DNA of 64,000 nucleotides from Pseudomonadota bacterium (GCA_023389105.1 JAEWEY010000004.1:310001-374000); one strand, 5' to 3'. Numbered from the stretch's first letter, positions 8,340 to 16,615 are shown. Numbers and translations are program-made. The notes: generated by a model not told the origin, from the letters alone.

Positions 8340-9074
8340 TCAGGCCCCGGGACGCGAATATTCGATCCGGATTCGTACCCAGGACCCGATAAGCGGCTTG
8401 CCGCCCTTGCGCGGCGGCCGGACCCGAAATTGCCACGCCGCCTGGCGAACTGCGCTGGCAAGGTGCGACCCTGGCGGCTGGCTCTCCAGCTCGACGCAAT
8501 CTTCTACCCGGTTTCCAGGAATCGTTTTGCAGGCGATCAGACCGTAACCTTCAGGTGCGGTGCGCGGCAAATAACCAGCGAGCTCGGCATCGGAGGGTTC
8601 GCGAGCCCATTGCGCCGCATACATGGCATCCCCGTTGGGCCCGCGACCCACGATTTCGCTATCCCCCGCGCTTCCCGACCCGGATTTTGGCATCTTCCCG
8701 ATGTCGGAGGCGGCCATGTCTGCACTGGTCATCTCGATCCACGACTGCGTTCTTGGCGTCGTTTGGGTGGGCGGCGGCGCGACCGTCGGCTTGACGGGCA
8801 ATACGACCGGCGGCTGCTTCGGCACAGGCCGATCGGGCTCAATTGGCTTTTCGACCCGTTGCTGCTTCGATCGGGTAGGGGACTTGCTGTCGGACATGGG
8901 CATCAGGTCGATAACGGTGCCGCGCAGGCTGCGCTGGGCGGCAGGCGGCAGGATGCCGAGTGTCAGCAATACAAGGATTAGCCCGACATTGATTGCGAGC
9001 GCGAGGCCAAGCCCAGTGAGCCGTCGCTGCAGCGGCGGGCGCTCGTAAGGCAGTTCGAGGCGATACGTTGACAA
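8340..9074 (-). CDS. TonB-like membrane-anchored periplasmic protein
   Basis: About 244 residues. Layout: short cytoplasmic N-terminus, one transmembrane helix (about residues 19-43), a Pro/Lys/Glu-rich linker (residues about 65-110) and a C-terminal domain with two cysteines (YGLIACKTIPGNRVEDC) followed by AAWQFRVRPP, which resembles a TonB C-terminal fold. No ATG is available near the membrane helix; a TTG at 9074 gives MSTYRLELPYERPP and is the most likely start, though it has only a weak ribosome site. No exbB or exbD is adjacent. Its stop codon directly abuts that of the HtrA gene. The true role could be structural rather than energy transduction. Confidence 0.7.
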   Translation of the reverse strand: MSTYRLELPYERPPLQRRLTGLGLALAINVGLILVLLTLGILPPAAQRSLRGTVIDLMPMSDSKSPTRSKQQRVEKPIEPDRPVPKQPPVVLPVKPTVAPPPTQTTPRTQSWIEMTSADMAASDIGKMPKSGSGSAGDSEIVGRGPNGDAMYAAQWAREPSDAELAGYLPRTAPEGYGLIACKTIPGNRVEDCVELESQPPGSHLASAVRQAAWQFRVRPPRKGGKPLIGSWVRIRIEYSRPGA

Positions 9075-9185
9075 GCTGGTCCGGAAAATTTGCGTCGCGT
9101 GCCGGACAGATAGCTTCCGTTGAGGTGAACCGGGAGTGAAACCTTGACCTTGCCGCTCGCCGCATCGGGGTGCGACGGCAGGCGG

Positions 9186-9686
9186 ATGATTATTCGCGAA
9201 GTCGAAGAGCGTGACGCCGAGGAAATCGCCGCGATTTACGCGCATCATGTCATCAACGGCACTGCTTCGTTCGACTATGAGCCTCCGCCGGCCGACTTCC
9301 ATCTCGCAAGGATTCGGCGGGCGGCTACAGCGGGATGGCCCTTCCTTGTTGCGGAGGAGGATGAGCAATTGCTGGGCTACGCTTACTTGACGCAGTTCCG
9401 CGATCGCAAAGGCTATCGGTTTACGGCGGAAGACAGCATCTATGTCCGGGCCGACGCGATGGGGCGGGGGGTCGGCACCGCGCTGCTCGAAGCGCTGTTG
9501 TTGCGCGGCGCTCGTAATGGCTTTCGAACGGTGATTGCCGTTGTCGGCGGTGGCGAGCCGGGATCCGTCGCACTTCACGCCAAGTTCGGGTTTCGGGAAG
9601 TCGGAAGGCTCCGAGCCGTCGGCTTCAAGTTCGATCGTTGGCTAGACAGCGTCTACATGCAGGCCGAACTGACTGGGATCTCCTAG
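9186..9686 (+). CDS. GNAT N-acetyltransferase, phosphinothricin-acetyltransferase-like
   Basis: This 166-residue protein has the complete Pat-type pattern: MIIREVEERDAEEIAAIY, then NGTASFDYEPP, GYAYLTQFRDRKGYRFTAEDSIYV, the acetyl-CoA loop GRGVGTALL, and SVALHAKFGFREVGRLRAVGFKFDRWLD. The family acetylates amines such as phosphinothricin or methionine sulfoximine. The ATG at 9186 fits the family start; an upstream TTG at 9144 has a better-spaced GGGAG, so the start is uncertain. The gene is divergent from the TonB-like gene. Substrate cannot be read from sequence. Confidence 0.87.
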   Translation: MIIREVEERDAEEIAAIYAHHVINGTASFDYEPPPADFHLARIRRAATAGWPFLVAEEDEQLLGYAYLTQFRDRKGYRFTAEDSIYVRADAMGRGVGTALLEALLLRGARNGFRTVIAVVGGGEPGSVALHAKFGFREVGRLRAVGFKFDRWLDSVYMQAELTGIS

Positions 9687-9732
9687 CTTGGCTGGCGCCG
9701 CGATCCGGTGGGGATGCGACGCCAGAATCCAG

Positions 9733-10155
9733 TTAGTTGCGGAGGCTGTCGGGTACGACGCCGCCGTTTTCGGCGAGCTTTTGCATCACGGCTTTATGCA
9801 GCGCGATGTTCTCTTCCGCACTCCCGTCCGCCCCGACGTGGACGTTGAGTTCGTCGGCGAGTTCCTTCCTGGCCTGCAGGCTTGAATCGAGGTCGAGCAG
9901 TTTCAACAGGTCGACGATCGACGTCTGGTAGTTGCCGCCACCGCCCTTCATCGAGGCCATCTCACTGAGCACCGCGCCGACGTCGACATTTTGGGTCGCG
10001 ACCGTTTGCTGTTGCGACGGCGCCTGGGCGGCGGTTGCTCCTGCGTCGCCGGGCGCGGGGTTTGGCGTTGCCGAGCCGGACTCCTGTGGGGCGGGCGCCG
10101 CGGAGGCCGCCGAGTGATGGAAAATCTTGTTCATGATGTTGCCGAAGATGCTCAT
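9733..10155 (-). CDS. DUF3597 family protein
   Basis: This 140-residue protein opens with MSIFGNIMNKIF, has a flexible Ala/Pro/Gln linker (about residues 15-55) and ends in a conserved helical domain: VDVGAVLSEMAS, YQTSIVDLLKLLDLDSSLQARKELADEL and HKAVMQKLAENGGVVPDSL. These blocks identify DUF3597, sometimes described as LysM-adjacent or small solvent-exposed proteins of unknown function. AGGAGG precedes the ATG with normal spacing. No signal peptide is evident. It is convergent with the GNAT gene and divergent from the DUF4142 gene. Confidence 0.85.
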   Translation of the reverse strand: MSIFGNIMNKIFHHSAASAAPAPQESGSATPNPAPGDAGATAAQAPSQQQTVATQNVDVGAVLSEMASMKGGGGNYQTSIVDLLKLLDLDSSLQARKELADELNVHVGADGSAEENIALHKAVMQKLAENGGVVPDSLRN

Positions 10156-10275
10156 GGCCGCACAGTCCTCCTGGTGATGCTCCTTCCGTCAAACGAGTGT
10201 CAGCGTCGTCGGCTCCACCGTTTTTGCAGGAACATCGTTAGCGCCCGGCTCGTTGCAGCGAGCGGAGGAGAGACA

Positions 10276-10866
10276 ATGATGAAATTCAAGGCTTTACTGC
10301 TGTTTGCATCGACGCTGGCCGTCGCCGCCTGCGGTCAAAAGGCGGATACGAGCGCCAACGCCGATATGAATACGTCCGACACCAGCATGACGAACATGGA
10401 CGCTGGCAACATGGCAGCGAACGATACAGCCACCGCCGCGCCGACCTCGGCGCAGGGCTTCGTCAATGCGGCCGCGGCCAGCGACAAGTTTGAGATCGAA
10501 ACGTCGAAGCTTGCGAGCGCTGCCGGCGCATCGTCCGCGACCAAGGCCTTCGCCACGAAGATGATCGATGCCCACACTGCTTCGACGGCAAAGCTCAAGT
10601 CCACCCTGTCGGGCATGAATCCGCCGGTCACCCCGGTCGACACGCTGACGGCCGAGCAGCAGTCGACGCTAGACAATCTCAAGACGTTGAAGGGTGCGGA
10701 TTTCGACGCCGCGTATAAGACGGCGCAAGTCGACGCCCACACCAAAACGCTTGATGTCCTGAAGAATTATTCGGCTTCGGGCGACACGCCGGCTCTCAAA
10801 ACCTTCGCCGATGGTTTGATCCCGACCGTGACGGCTCACCTGAACATGGCCAAAGGCTTGAAATAA
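10276..10866 (+). CDS. DUF4142 lipoprotein
   Basis: This 196-residue protein starts at the ATG after GGAGGAG. The signal sequence ends in a lipobox (LAVAACGQ), so it should be a lipid-anchored envelope protein. A low-complexity Asp/Asn/Ser/Thr/Met stretch (about residues 25-55) follows, then a helical domain beginning GFVNAAAASDKFEIETSKLA, with FATKMIDAHTASTAKLK and a second half ending TVTAHLNMAKGL. This matches DUF4142, a ferritin-like helical bundle family found in many proteobacterial envelope proteins. Function unknown. A GC-rich hairpin follows the gene. Confidence 0.88.
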   Translation: MMKFKALLLFASTLAVAACGQKADTSANADMNTSDTSMTNMDAGNMAANDTATAAPTSAQGFVNAAAASDKFEIETSKLASAAGASSATKAFATKMIDAHTASTAKLKSTLSGMNPPVTPVDTLTAEQQSTLDNLKTLKGADFDAAYKTAQVDAHTKTLDVLKNYSASGDTPALKTFADGLIPTVTAHLNMAKGLK

Positions 10867-10874
10867 CCCCAGGC

Positions 10875-10907
10875 GGCGCGTCGGCCGCGTGCCGGCGCGC
10901 CACCTTT
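10875..10907 (+). terminator. Probable Rho-independent terminator after the DUF4142 gene
   Basis: A 10-bp stem (GGCGCGTCGG pairing with CCGGCGCGCC, one G-U pair) encloses a 7-base loop and is followed by ACCTTTG. The T run is short, so strength is uncertain. Confidence 0.5.
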
Positions 10908-10982
10908 GTAATGTTCCCGCCACCATCCGTTCGGACGCGGTGGCCTACCTCCCGATGGTCAGACGTGCCGAAGGAGGACAAT

Positions 10983-11144
10983 ATGAAACGCATCGTGATC
11001 GCGCTGTCCGCGCTGAGCCTTGTCGCTGGGGCTGCCGCTCCGGCGGTCGCTGCACCGTGCAAGGACAAGAAGGGCAAATTCGTCAAATGCCCGGCCAAGC
11101 CCAAGCTGTGCCGCAACGCCAAGGGCCACTTCGCCAAGTGTTAA
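10983..11144 (+). CDS. Small secreted cysteine-repeat peptide
   Basis: A 53-residue precursor starts at an ATG 5-6 bases after AAGGAGGA. Residues 1-23 are a clear signal peptide ending AVAA. The predicted mature peptide is about 30 residues, strongly basic, with four cysteines in two copies of a repeat: C-K-D-K-K-G-K-F-V-K-C and C-R-N-A-K-G-H-F-A-K-C. The repeat and the charge could suit metal binding, disulfide bonding or membrane interaction; none can be chosen from sequence. It lies 25 bases upstream of the next secreted protein on the same strand. The strong ribosome site and signal peptide make it a convincing gene despite its size. Confidence 0.75.
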   Translation: MKRIVIALSALSLVAGAAAPAVAAPCKDKKGKFVKCPAKPKLCRNAKGHFAKC

Positions 11145-11169
11145 TCTGAACTAGCTCGGAGACCACATC

Positions 11170-11685
11170 ATGAACCGTTTGATTCTGGCCGCCGCGCTTG
11201 CGGCGGGAGGAAGCCTTGCGTCGGCCGTTCCGGCGGATGCGGCGACCCGCAACTACGATTGTTCGAAAGCCGGCAACGCCAACAAGGCGCAGTGCAAGGC
11301 CGGAGCGAAAGCTGCACCGGCAGCAAGCGCCGCAAAGATCGCGGCAACGCAGGCCAAAGCCAATGCCCGTGCCGAGAAGGCGCAGGCCAAGGCGACCGCC
11401 AAGGCCGAGAGGGCAGCAGGCGTGAAGCCCGCCACCAAGACTGCGGCGGCACCGCCCGCCAAGCCTAGCCTGCTTTCGAGGATGAGCAGCATGTTCGGTC
11501 GTTCGTCGACACCGGCACCGGCGGCTAAGCCTGCTACACGGCGCGTGGCCGCGTCGGCGCCGGCATCGGTCGAGGACCGCAATCCGGCCGGCGCGATCGC
11601 GCAATGCAAGGACGGGACCTATAGCCACGCCAAGGCACGGACCGGGGCCTGTTCGCGGCACGGCGGTGTCGGCCGCTGGAGCTAA
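11170..11685 (+). CDS. Secreted Ala/Lys-rich protein with DUF3761-like C-terminus
   Basis: This 171-residue protein has a signal peptide (residues 1-24, ending ADA), a cysteine pair (DCSKAGNANKAQC), a long Ala/Lys-rich helical stretch (about residues 45-100) and a C-terminal block NPAGAIAQCKDGTYSHAK with GACSRHGGVGRW. That ending is characteristic of the DUF3761 domain, found at the tail of many small secreted proteins. It follows the cysteine-repeat peptide and precedes a terminator hairpin, so the two probably form one transcript. Function unknown; an envelope or extracellular role is inferred. Confidence 0.78.
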   Translation: MNRLILAAALAAGGSLASAVPADAATRNYDCSKAGNANKAQCKAGAKAAPAASAAKIAATQAKANARAEKAQAKATAKAERAAGVKPATKTAAAPPAKPSLLSRMSSMFGRSSTPAPAAKPATRRVAASAPASVEDRNPAGAIAQCKDGTYSHAKARTGACSRHGGVGRWS

Positions 11686-11711
11686 AGCCTATACCCTCAG
11701 CTGGTACTCAA

Positions 11712-11746
11712 GGGGCGGTCGCGACTAAGCGGCCGCCCCAATTCTT
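11712..11746 (+). terminator. Rho-independent terminator
   Basis: GGGGCGGTCGC pairs with GCGGCCGCCCC around a 6-base loop, followed by AATTCTTT. It would end the transcript carrying the two small secreted proteins. Confidence 0.65.
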
Positions 11747-11779
11747 TGAGCCGACGCCAGTATAGTTTCGGTCTTCGGT

Positions 11780-11965
11780 ATGAGCGAACCGAGCTTACCG
11801 CCTGCGGAACTTCGCCACGTGGCCGAGAGCGCTATCCGCGTCGCTGCCCCCATCATCGCGACCTATGCGCTCGGTTGGGCCGTACAGTTTGCGGCCCGCA
11901 AGGCTTGGCACACAATAAGCGGCGGCGATCGGGTCGGGACTGACGGTGAACTCCAGCGCGTCTGA
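11780..11965 (+). CDS. Possible small single-helix protein
   Basis: A 61-residue reading frame with one hydrophobic or amphipathic helix (VAAPIIATYALGWAVQFAARKAW) followed by a basic/aromatic turn. The ribosome site is weak and I recognise no family. Another frame overlaps it almost fully (11746-11943) but has a less protein-like composition. Kept as a tentative gene because the helix pattern resembles small sphingomonad membrane proteins. Confidence 0.35.
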   Translation: MSEPSLPPAELRHVAESAIRVAAPIIATYALGWAVQFAARKAWHTISGGDRVGTDGELQRV

Positions 11966-12039
11966 AGGGCGGCGGCTACTTTGCTAGTACGCGGAGCGCG
12001 ATGGGTGTTTTGGAGTTTTCCCTTCGCTATTGACGACTC

Positions 12040-13542
12040 ATGGAGAACGACTTGGCTGATATCAGCAACAAGGCCGCCCTGGGTGTTGGAGGATTAGACA
12101 ACATCACCAATGGGGGGCTCGCGCGCGGCCGCCTGTTCTTGCTGGAGGGGAGCCCAGGCACCGGTAAGACGACCATCGCGATGCAATTCCTGGTGGAGGG
12201 AGCAGCTGGCGGAGAGCGGGCGCTCTACATCACGCTTTCGGAGACGGAAGATGAATTGCGTGCCAGCGCCGATTCCCACGGTCTGTCGCTTGAAGGCGTC
12301 GAGATCTTTGAATTGGTGCCGCCTGAAAGCCTTCTCGACGAAGATCAGCAGCAAAGCCTGCTTTACTCGTCCGACCTCGAGCTGGGAGAGACGACCAAGC
12401 GTATCTTCGAGGCTTTTGAAAAAGTGCGGCCAACCCGCGTGGTGCTCGATAGCTTGTCGGAGATCAGGCTGCTCGCCCAATCATCCTTGCGCTATCGTCG
12501 CCAAATCCTCGCGCTGAAGCACTATTTCGCGCGCAGCGGTGCAACCGTCCTGATGCTCGACGATCTGACGAGCGACGCCAACGACCGGAATATGCACAGT
12601 GTAGCGCACGGGGTCATCAGGCTAGAGGAACTGTCTCCTGAATACGGCGCCGAGCGACGGCGGCTGCGGGTCACCAAGTATCGAGGGCAGCGGTATCGCG
12701 GTGGCTTCCACGACTTCGTCATCGAAACCGGCGGAGTCCGGGTGTTTCCGCGCTTGGTCTCGGCCGAACATCGCATGAGGTTTGCACGGGACATCGTGCG
12801 AAGTCAGTCTGAAGAGCTCAATTCCCTGCTCGGTGGCGGCATCGAGCGGGGTTCTAGTACGCTGATCCTGGGTCCCGCGGGAACGGGTAAGTCATTACTC
12901 GCGCTCGATTTTGTCGTCGCGGCCATCGAGCGCAACGAGTGCGCGGCTATGTTCATTTTCGATGAGGAACTCGGCCTGCTATTCGAGCGCGCAAAGGGGC
13001 TGGGTTTCAATCTTCAGGCGATGGTGGACAGTGGGAAGCTGTTCATAGAGCAAGTCGACGCGGCGGAGCTGACTCCCGGCGAACTATCGGAACGGGTTCG
13101 CTGCTGCGTCGAGGAGCACAACGCGAAGACCGTCGTGATCGACAGCCTCAACGGCTATCAGGCAGCGATGCCGGGAGAACAGTCGCTGGTGCTGCACATG
13201 CACGAGTTACTTCAATATCTGAACCGACAGGGCGCTTCGACCTTCCTGACCGTGGCGCAGCACGGTTTAGTTGGTGATATGAAGACGCCGGTTGACGTTA
13301 CCTATCTGGCGGACACCGTCATCCTGCTTCGCTATTTTGAGGCGTGGGGCCGGGTCCGGCGCGCTATTTCAGTGGTGAAGAAACGTACTGGCGCCCATGA
13401 AGACACGATCCGCGAGTATCGCATCGACCGCCGCGGGATTACGCTTGGCAAACCGCTGCTGAATTTTCAGGGCGTGCTTCGTGGCGTGCCGCAATTCCTC
13501 GGCGAAGGCGAGCAGGCTTTGCTGGATCCGGAAACCGAATGA
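12040..13542 (+). CDS. KaiC-like double-domain RecA-type ATPase
   Basis: This 500-residue protein contains two tandem KaiC domains. CI has Walker A GSPGTGKT (37-44) and the block TRVVLDSLSEIRLL; CII has GPAGTGKS (278-285) and KTVVIDSLNGYQ. The position of the paired catalytic glutamates reads Ser67-Glu68 in CI and Asp308-Glu309-Glu310 in CII. The CII phosphorylation pair of cyanobacterial KaiC (Ser-Thr) aligns with Thr421-Tyr422, so an identical phospho-cycle is unlikely. No kaiA or kaiB is present. The gene overlaps the downstream hybrid kinase by 4 bases (ATGA). An in-frame TTG at 12052, preceded by GGAGA, is a credible alternative start. Probably a signalling ATPase that works with the kinase. 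Confidence 0.9.
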   Translation: MENDLADISNKAALGVGGLDNITNGGLARGRLFLLEGSPGTGKTTIAMQFLVEGAAGGERALYITLSETEDELRASADSHGLSLEGVEIFELVPPESLLDEDQQQSLLYSSDLELGETTKRIFEAFEKVRPTRVVLDSLSEIRLLAQSSLRYRRQILALKHYFARSGATVLMLDDLTSDANDRNMHSVAHGVIRLEELSPEYGAERRRLRVTKYRGQRYRGGFHDFVIETGGVRVFPRLVSAEHRMRFARDIVRSQSEELNSLLGGGIERGSSTLILGPAGTGKSLLALDFVVAAIERNECAAMFIFDEELGLLFERAKGLGFNLQAMVDSGKLFIEQVDAAELTPGELSERVRCCVEEHNAKTVVIDSLNGYQAAMPGEQSLVLHMHELLQYLNRQGASTFLTVAQHGLVGDMKTPVDVTYLADTVILLRYFEAWGRVRRAISVVKKRTGAHEDTIREYRIDRRGITLGKPLLNFQGVLRGVPQFLGEGEQALLDPETE

Positions 13543-15197
13543 TCCCCGAGATCTCGGAGCGGGGCCTGATCCTTGCGCCGCAGGGGCGGGATGCGCAGGT
13601 CGCCGCGGCGATGCTGCAGGAAGCCGGCATTCGAAGCGAGGCGGTTGCTAACATCGATGCCTTGGTCAGGCAGCTGGAGGCGGGAGCTGGATTTGCCGTA
13701 GTCACCGAGGAGGCGCTGGCCGGGGCGCCGCTGCACCGGCTCTCAGGGTGGATCGAGCACCAGCCGGAATGGTCGGACTTCCCGTTCGTGCTGCTGACGC
13801 GGCGCGGCGGCGGACTGGAGCGCAATCCGGCTGCGGCCCGTTATCTCGAAATCCTGGGCAGCGCGACATTCCTCGAGCGTCCTTTTCATCCGACCACCCT
13901 CGTCAGCCTGGCGCAGTCGGCGCTGCGGGGTCGGCGGCGGCAATATGAATCCCGCGCCCGCCTCGAGCAGCTCGACGAGCTCGCAAGGGGCCTCGAGCGA
14001 CGGGTCGAAGAACGGACGGCAGAGCGTGAGGCGGCGATCGCCCAGCTGCACGAGGTTCAGAAGCTGGAAACGCTAGGCCAGCTGACTGGCGGCGTTGCCC
14101 ACGACTTCAACAACCTGTTGACCCCAATCACCGGGGCTCTTGACCTGCTGCACAAGCAATATGCGGACAGCGATGCACGTGCGGCGCGGTTGCTTGGTAA
14201 CGCGCTGAAAGCCGCGGATCGGGCCCGGACGCTGGTGCAGCGGCTGCTAGGTTTCGCCCGGCGGCAGACGCTGCAGACCGATGCCATCGACCTCGTTCGG
14301 TTGGTGACCGGTATGCGGGACTTGATCGCCAGTTCGATCGGCCCGACGATTGAAATCGCGATCGAGCCCGAAGCCGACCTGCCGCTCGCGGTGGCCGATC
14401 CCAATCAGCTCGAGCTCGCGATACTGAACCTCTGCGTCAATGCCCGGGACGCGATGCCGGATGGCGGTCGGCTGACTATCTCAGCCGCGACATTCACCGC
14501 CCGTCCCGACAGCACGCCGCTTTTGGCGCCGGGAGAGTATGTGCGGCTGTCGGTAATCGACAACGGCAGCGGTATGTCGCCGGAAACGGTAAACCGGGCG
14601 ATCGAGCCTTTCTATTCGACCAAGGAAGTTGGCCGCGGCACCGGCCTTGGCCTCTCAATGGTCCATGGCCTTGCGGCGCAGCTAGGCGGCGGTTTCAATA
14701 TTTCATCCGCGCTTGGCGAAGGCACGAAGGTCGACATCTATTTGCCGGTTGCAACCCGCGATGCGGCCACTGCGTCGGCGCCGGAACTTGGCCCGGCAGG
14801 GAAGGTTGAGCGCACGCTCAGCCTGTTGTTGGTTGACGACGAAGATCTGGTCCGGTTCGCGACCGCCGAGTTGCTAAGGGAGCTCGGACATCAGGTCATC
14901 GAGGCCGCGAGCGGCGCGGAGGCACTCGAGCAGCTAGGCGATGGCTTGACCGTGGACGCGGTCATTACCGACTACAAAATGCCGCGCATGGATGGCGCCG
15001 AACTTGCTCGCCGCATCCGGGAACACCAGCCCGGGCTGCCGGTCCTCATCATCACCGGCTACACCGGCGTCACGGACGCCAAGTTCAACCTTCCGCGTCT
15101 AGCCAAGCCGTTCGGCCAGGCCGAAATCGCTTCGGCGCTGGCCGGACTCTTCGCGCAGAACGACGAAAAGATCGTCCAATTCCCCCGCAAGGCCTGA
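13539..15197 (+). CDS. Hybrid sensor histidine kinase with C-terminal receiver
   Basis: Of 552 residues, about 1-130 form a receiver-like domain without the phospho-acceptor Asp. A coiled coil (about 132-175) leads to the HisKA domain with His188 in GGVAHDFNNLL. The ATPase domain keeps the N box (NLCVNARDAM), the G1 box (DNGSGM), the F box (PFYSTKE) and the G2 box (GRGTGLGL). The receiver has Asp433, Asp434, phospho-acceptor Asp478 (VITDYKMPRMDG) and Lys523. No membrane segment, so cytosolic. It starts inside the KaiC-like gene (ATGA overlap), which argues that the ATPase and the kinase act together. The output is unknown because the receiver carries no effector domain. Confidence 0.92.
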   Translation: MIPEISERGLILAPQGRDAQVAAAMLQEAGIRSEAVANIDALVRQLEAGAGFAVVTEEALAGAPLHRLSGWIEHQPEWSDFPFVLLTRRGGGLERNPAAARYLEILGSATFLERPFHPTTLVSLAQSALRGRRRQYESRARLEQLDELARGLERRVEERTAEREAAIAQLHEVQKLETLGQLTGGVAHDFNNLLTPITGALDLLHKQYADSDARAARLLGNALKAADRARTLVQRLLGFARRQTLQTDAIDLVRLVTGMRDLIASSIGPTIEIAIEPEADLPLAVADPNQLELAILNLCVNARDAMPDGGRLTISAATFTARPDSTPLLAPGEYVRLSVIDNGSGMSPETVNRAIEPFYSTKEVGRGTGLGLSMVHGLAAQLGGGFNISSALGEGTKVDIYLPVATRDAATASAPELGPAGKVERTLSLLLVDDEDLVRFATAELLRELGHQVIEAASGAEALEQLGDGLTVDAVITDYKMPRMDGAELARRIREHQPGLPVLIITGYTGVTDAKFNLPRLAKPFGQAEIASALAGLFAQNDEKIVQFPRKA

Positions 15198-15378
15198 TTG
15201 TCAACGGTCGTAAACGGCTCGCTCAAAGCGCCCTGCCTATCAATTCCGATCCATTGAGCCTAAAGAGCCGGTGCTACTTGTCGCAAACGACGGTCTTTGG
15301 TGCTTTGCGGCCCTCATTCCTTCTCTTGTCGCTCCTAGCGAAGCGGCCGCTATCCGGTCGTCATGAAAGGAAAGTCCA

Positions 15379-15630
15379 ATGCCCATCGGCACCGTCAAAT
15401 TCTTCAATGAGTCCAAAGGCTATGGCTTCATCGCCCCGGACGGCGGACAGGGCAACGACGCCTTTGTCCACATCAGCGCAGTCGAGAACAGCGGGATGCG
15501 CACGCTGCGCGAGAACCAGCGTGTCAGCTATGAGCTTCAGGAAGACCGCCGCGGCAAGATGGCAGCCGTGAACCTGAAGTCGGCCGACGACGCGACGGCC
15601 GCTGGCGCCGATGCGTCCGAGGGCGAATAA
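15379..15630 (+). CDS. cspA: Cold-shock domain protein
   Basis: An 83-residue CSD protein. RNP-1 (KGYGFIAP) and RNP-2 (DAFVHIS) are intact, and the start MPIGTVKFFNESKGYGF is standard. Such proteins bind single-stranded RNA or DNA and act as RNA chaperones. A short acidic, Ala-rich tail follows the domain, as in alphaproteobacterial CspA. AAAGGAAAG lies upstream of the ATG. The 181-base leader upstream could carry a cold-responsive 5' untranslated region, but no specific element was identified. A small gene follows directly. Confidence 0.94.
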   Translation: MPIGTVKFFNESKGYGFIAPDGGQGNDAFVHISAVENSGMRTLRENQRVSYELQEDRRGKMAAVNLKSADDATAAGADASEGE

Positions 15631-15831
15631 TTGAATTCGAACCTCGAATTTCTCTTGGCCCGCGTCGAACAGGCGCGGGCTGAGGGCGAGGCGGCAACGC
15701 TCGACCATGTGCGCGAACGGTGCGAACGGTCGCAAGCCGCCTGGCAATCGCTGGCCAACAAAGCCCGCAAGTCGGAACAGCTGCGCGAAGCCGAAGCGCA
15801 GCGCAAGGCGGACGCCGGCCTCGTCAGCTGA
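15631..15831 (+). CDS. Small helical protein downstream of the cold-shock gene
   Basis: A 66-residue frame begins with TTG immediately after the TAA of the cold-shock gene; GAGGG within that gene's end could serve as ribosome site. The sequence is highly charged and almost wholly helical (NLEFLLARVEQARAEGEAA, then AAWQSLANKARKSEQLREAE), with no membrane segment. Arrangement suggests co-expression with the cold-shock gene. Family unknown. Confidence 0.55.
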   Translation: MNSNLEFLLARVEQARAEGEAATLDHVRERCERSQAAWQSLANKARKSEQLREAEAQRKADAGLVS

Positions 15832-15918
15832 GACAGCTTTTCCGTGTGATGGGGTAGCGGACGCCTTGTCGCCTGCCGGCCGATACCGTCGAGTGATCTT
15901 CCACAAGTTCGGCAAGCG

Positions 15919-16575
15919 CTAGCCCGCAGGACGGGAGTTTTCGACGGCAAAGCTTCTCGTAGACAGCATCGCGAGGAGTAGCGCGGCGCCGCTGGCGGCC
16001 CACAGGGTGCTGCTGTTGCCCGATCCGAAGGAGAGGGCGCCGACCGCCACGCCCGCCACGAAGCCCAGCCAGAGCAGCAGGTAGCCGCCCCATCCGTTGC
16101 CGCCGCGGCCGAGGATGGCGCCCGCGATCCCGTTGCCCACGCGCACCAGGCTGCCAGTCATGTAGGTCACGCCGATGCGGACCTCGCCGTCGCGTTCGAA
16201 GACGGCATTTTCCGCGCCCATCGCGAGCGCCAGCAGCGCAATCGCATAGTCCCCGCTGCCGAATTGCTGGAGAAGCGCGGCAAGGCCGATGATCGCGGCG
16301 ATGGCCAGCAGCACCGCCGCCGGCCGCCGCCCTTCGAACCGCGAGCCGAGGAGGCTGCCGCCGATCACGCCGCCAAGGAAGCAGGCGATGATCGTCGCCG
16401 CGACGAGCGCCGCTAGACCGCTCTCCGCGATGCCGACGCCCATCCGCGTCGAATTGCCGCTCATGAAGGAAACGAAGAAGCCGCCCGACTGAATGAAGCC
16501 GATGGCGTCGACGAAACCGGCGAGGGCGGACAGGCAGCAGGCGAACAGGCGCGCGCGCGATTCGAGGCGTGTCAT
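15919..16575 (-). CDS. YoaK/DUF1275 family membrane protein
   Basis: This 218-residue protein is almost wholly hydrophobic, with six predicted membrane segments. The family signature is clear: CCLSALAGFVDAIGF near the start, FFVSFMSGNST in the first loop and GVTYMTGSLVRVGNGIA in the middle. DUF1275 proteins are integral membrane proteins of unknown function, possibly transporters. It stands alone between the small helical gene and the Gln-rich protein gene, on the minus strand. Confidence 0.9.
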   Translation of the reverse strand: MTRLESRARLFACCLSALAGFVDAIGFIQSGGFFVSFMSGNSTRMGVGIAESGLAALVAATIIACFLGGVIGGSLLGSRFEGRRPAAVLLAIAAIIGLAALLQQFGSGDYAIALLALAMGAENAVFERDGEVRIGVTYMTGSLVRVGNGIAGAILGRGGNGWGGYLLLWLGFVAGVAVGALSFGSGNSSTLWAASGAALLLAMLSTRSFAVENSRPAG

Positions 16576-16615
16576 GCCGCACGCCTATCACAGCGCTCCG
16601 CCTGAGCGCTGCTGC

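Noticed and set aside
11746..11943. Alternative 65-codon frame over the small single-helix gene
   Set aside because: Composition is Arg/Thr-rich without helix or motif; the overlapping frame is more protein-like.
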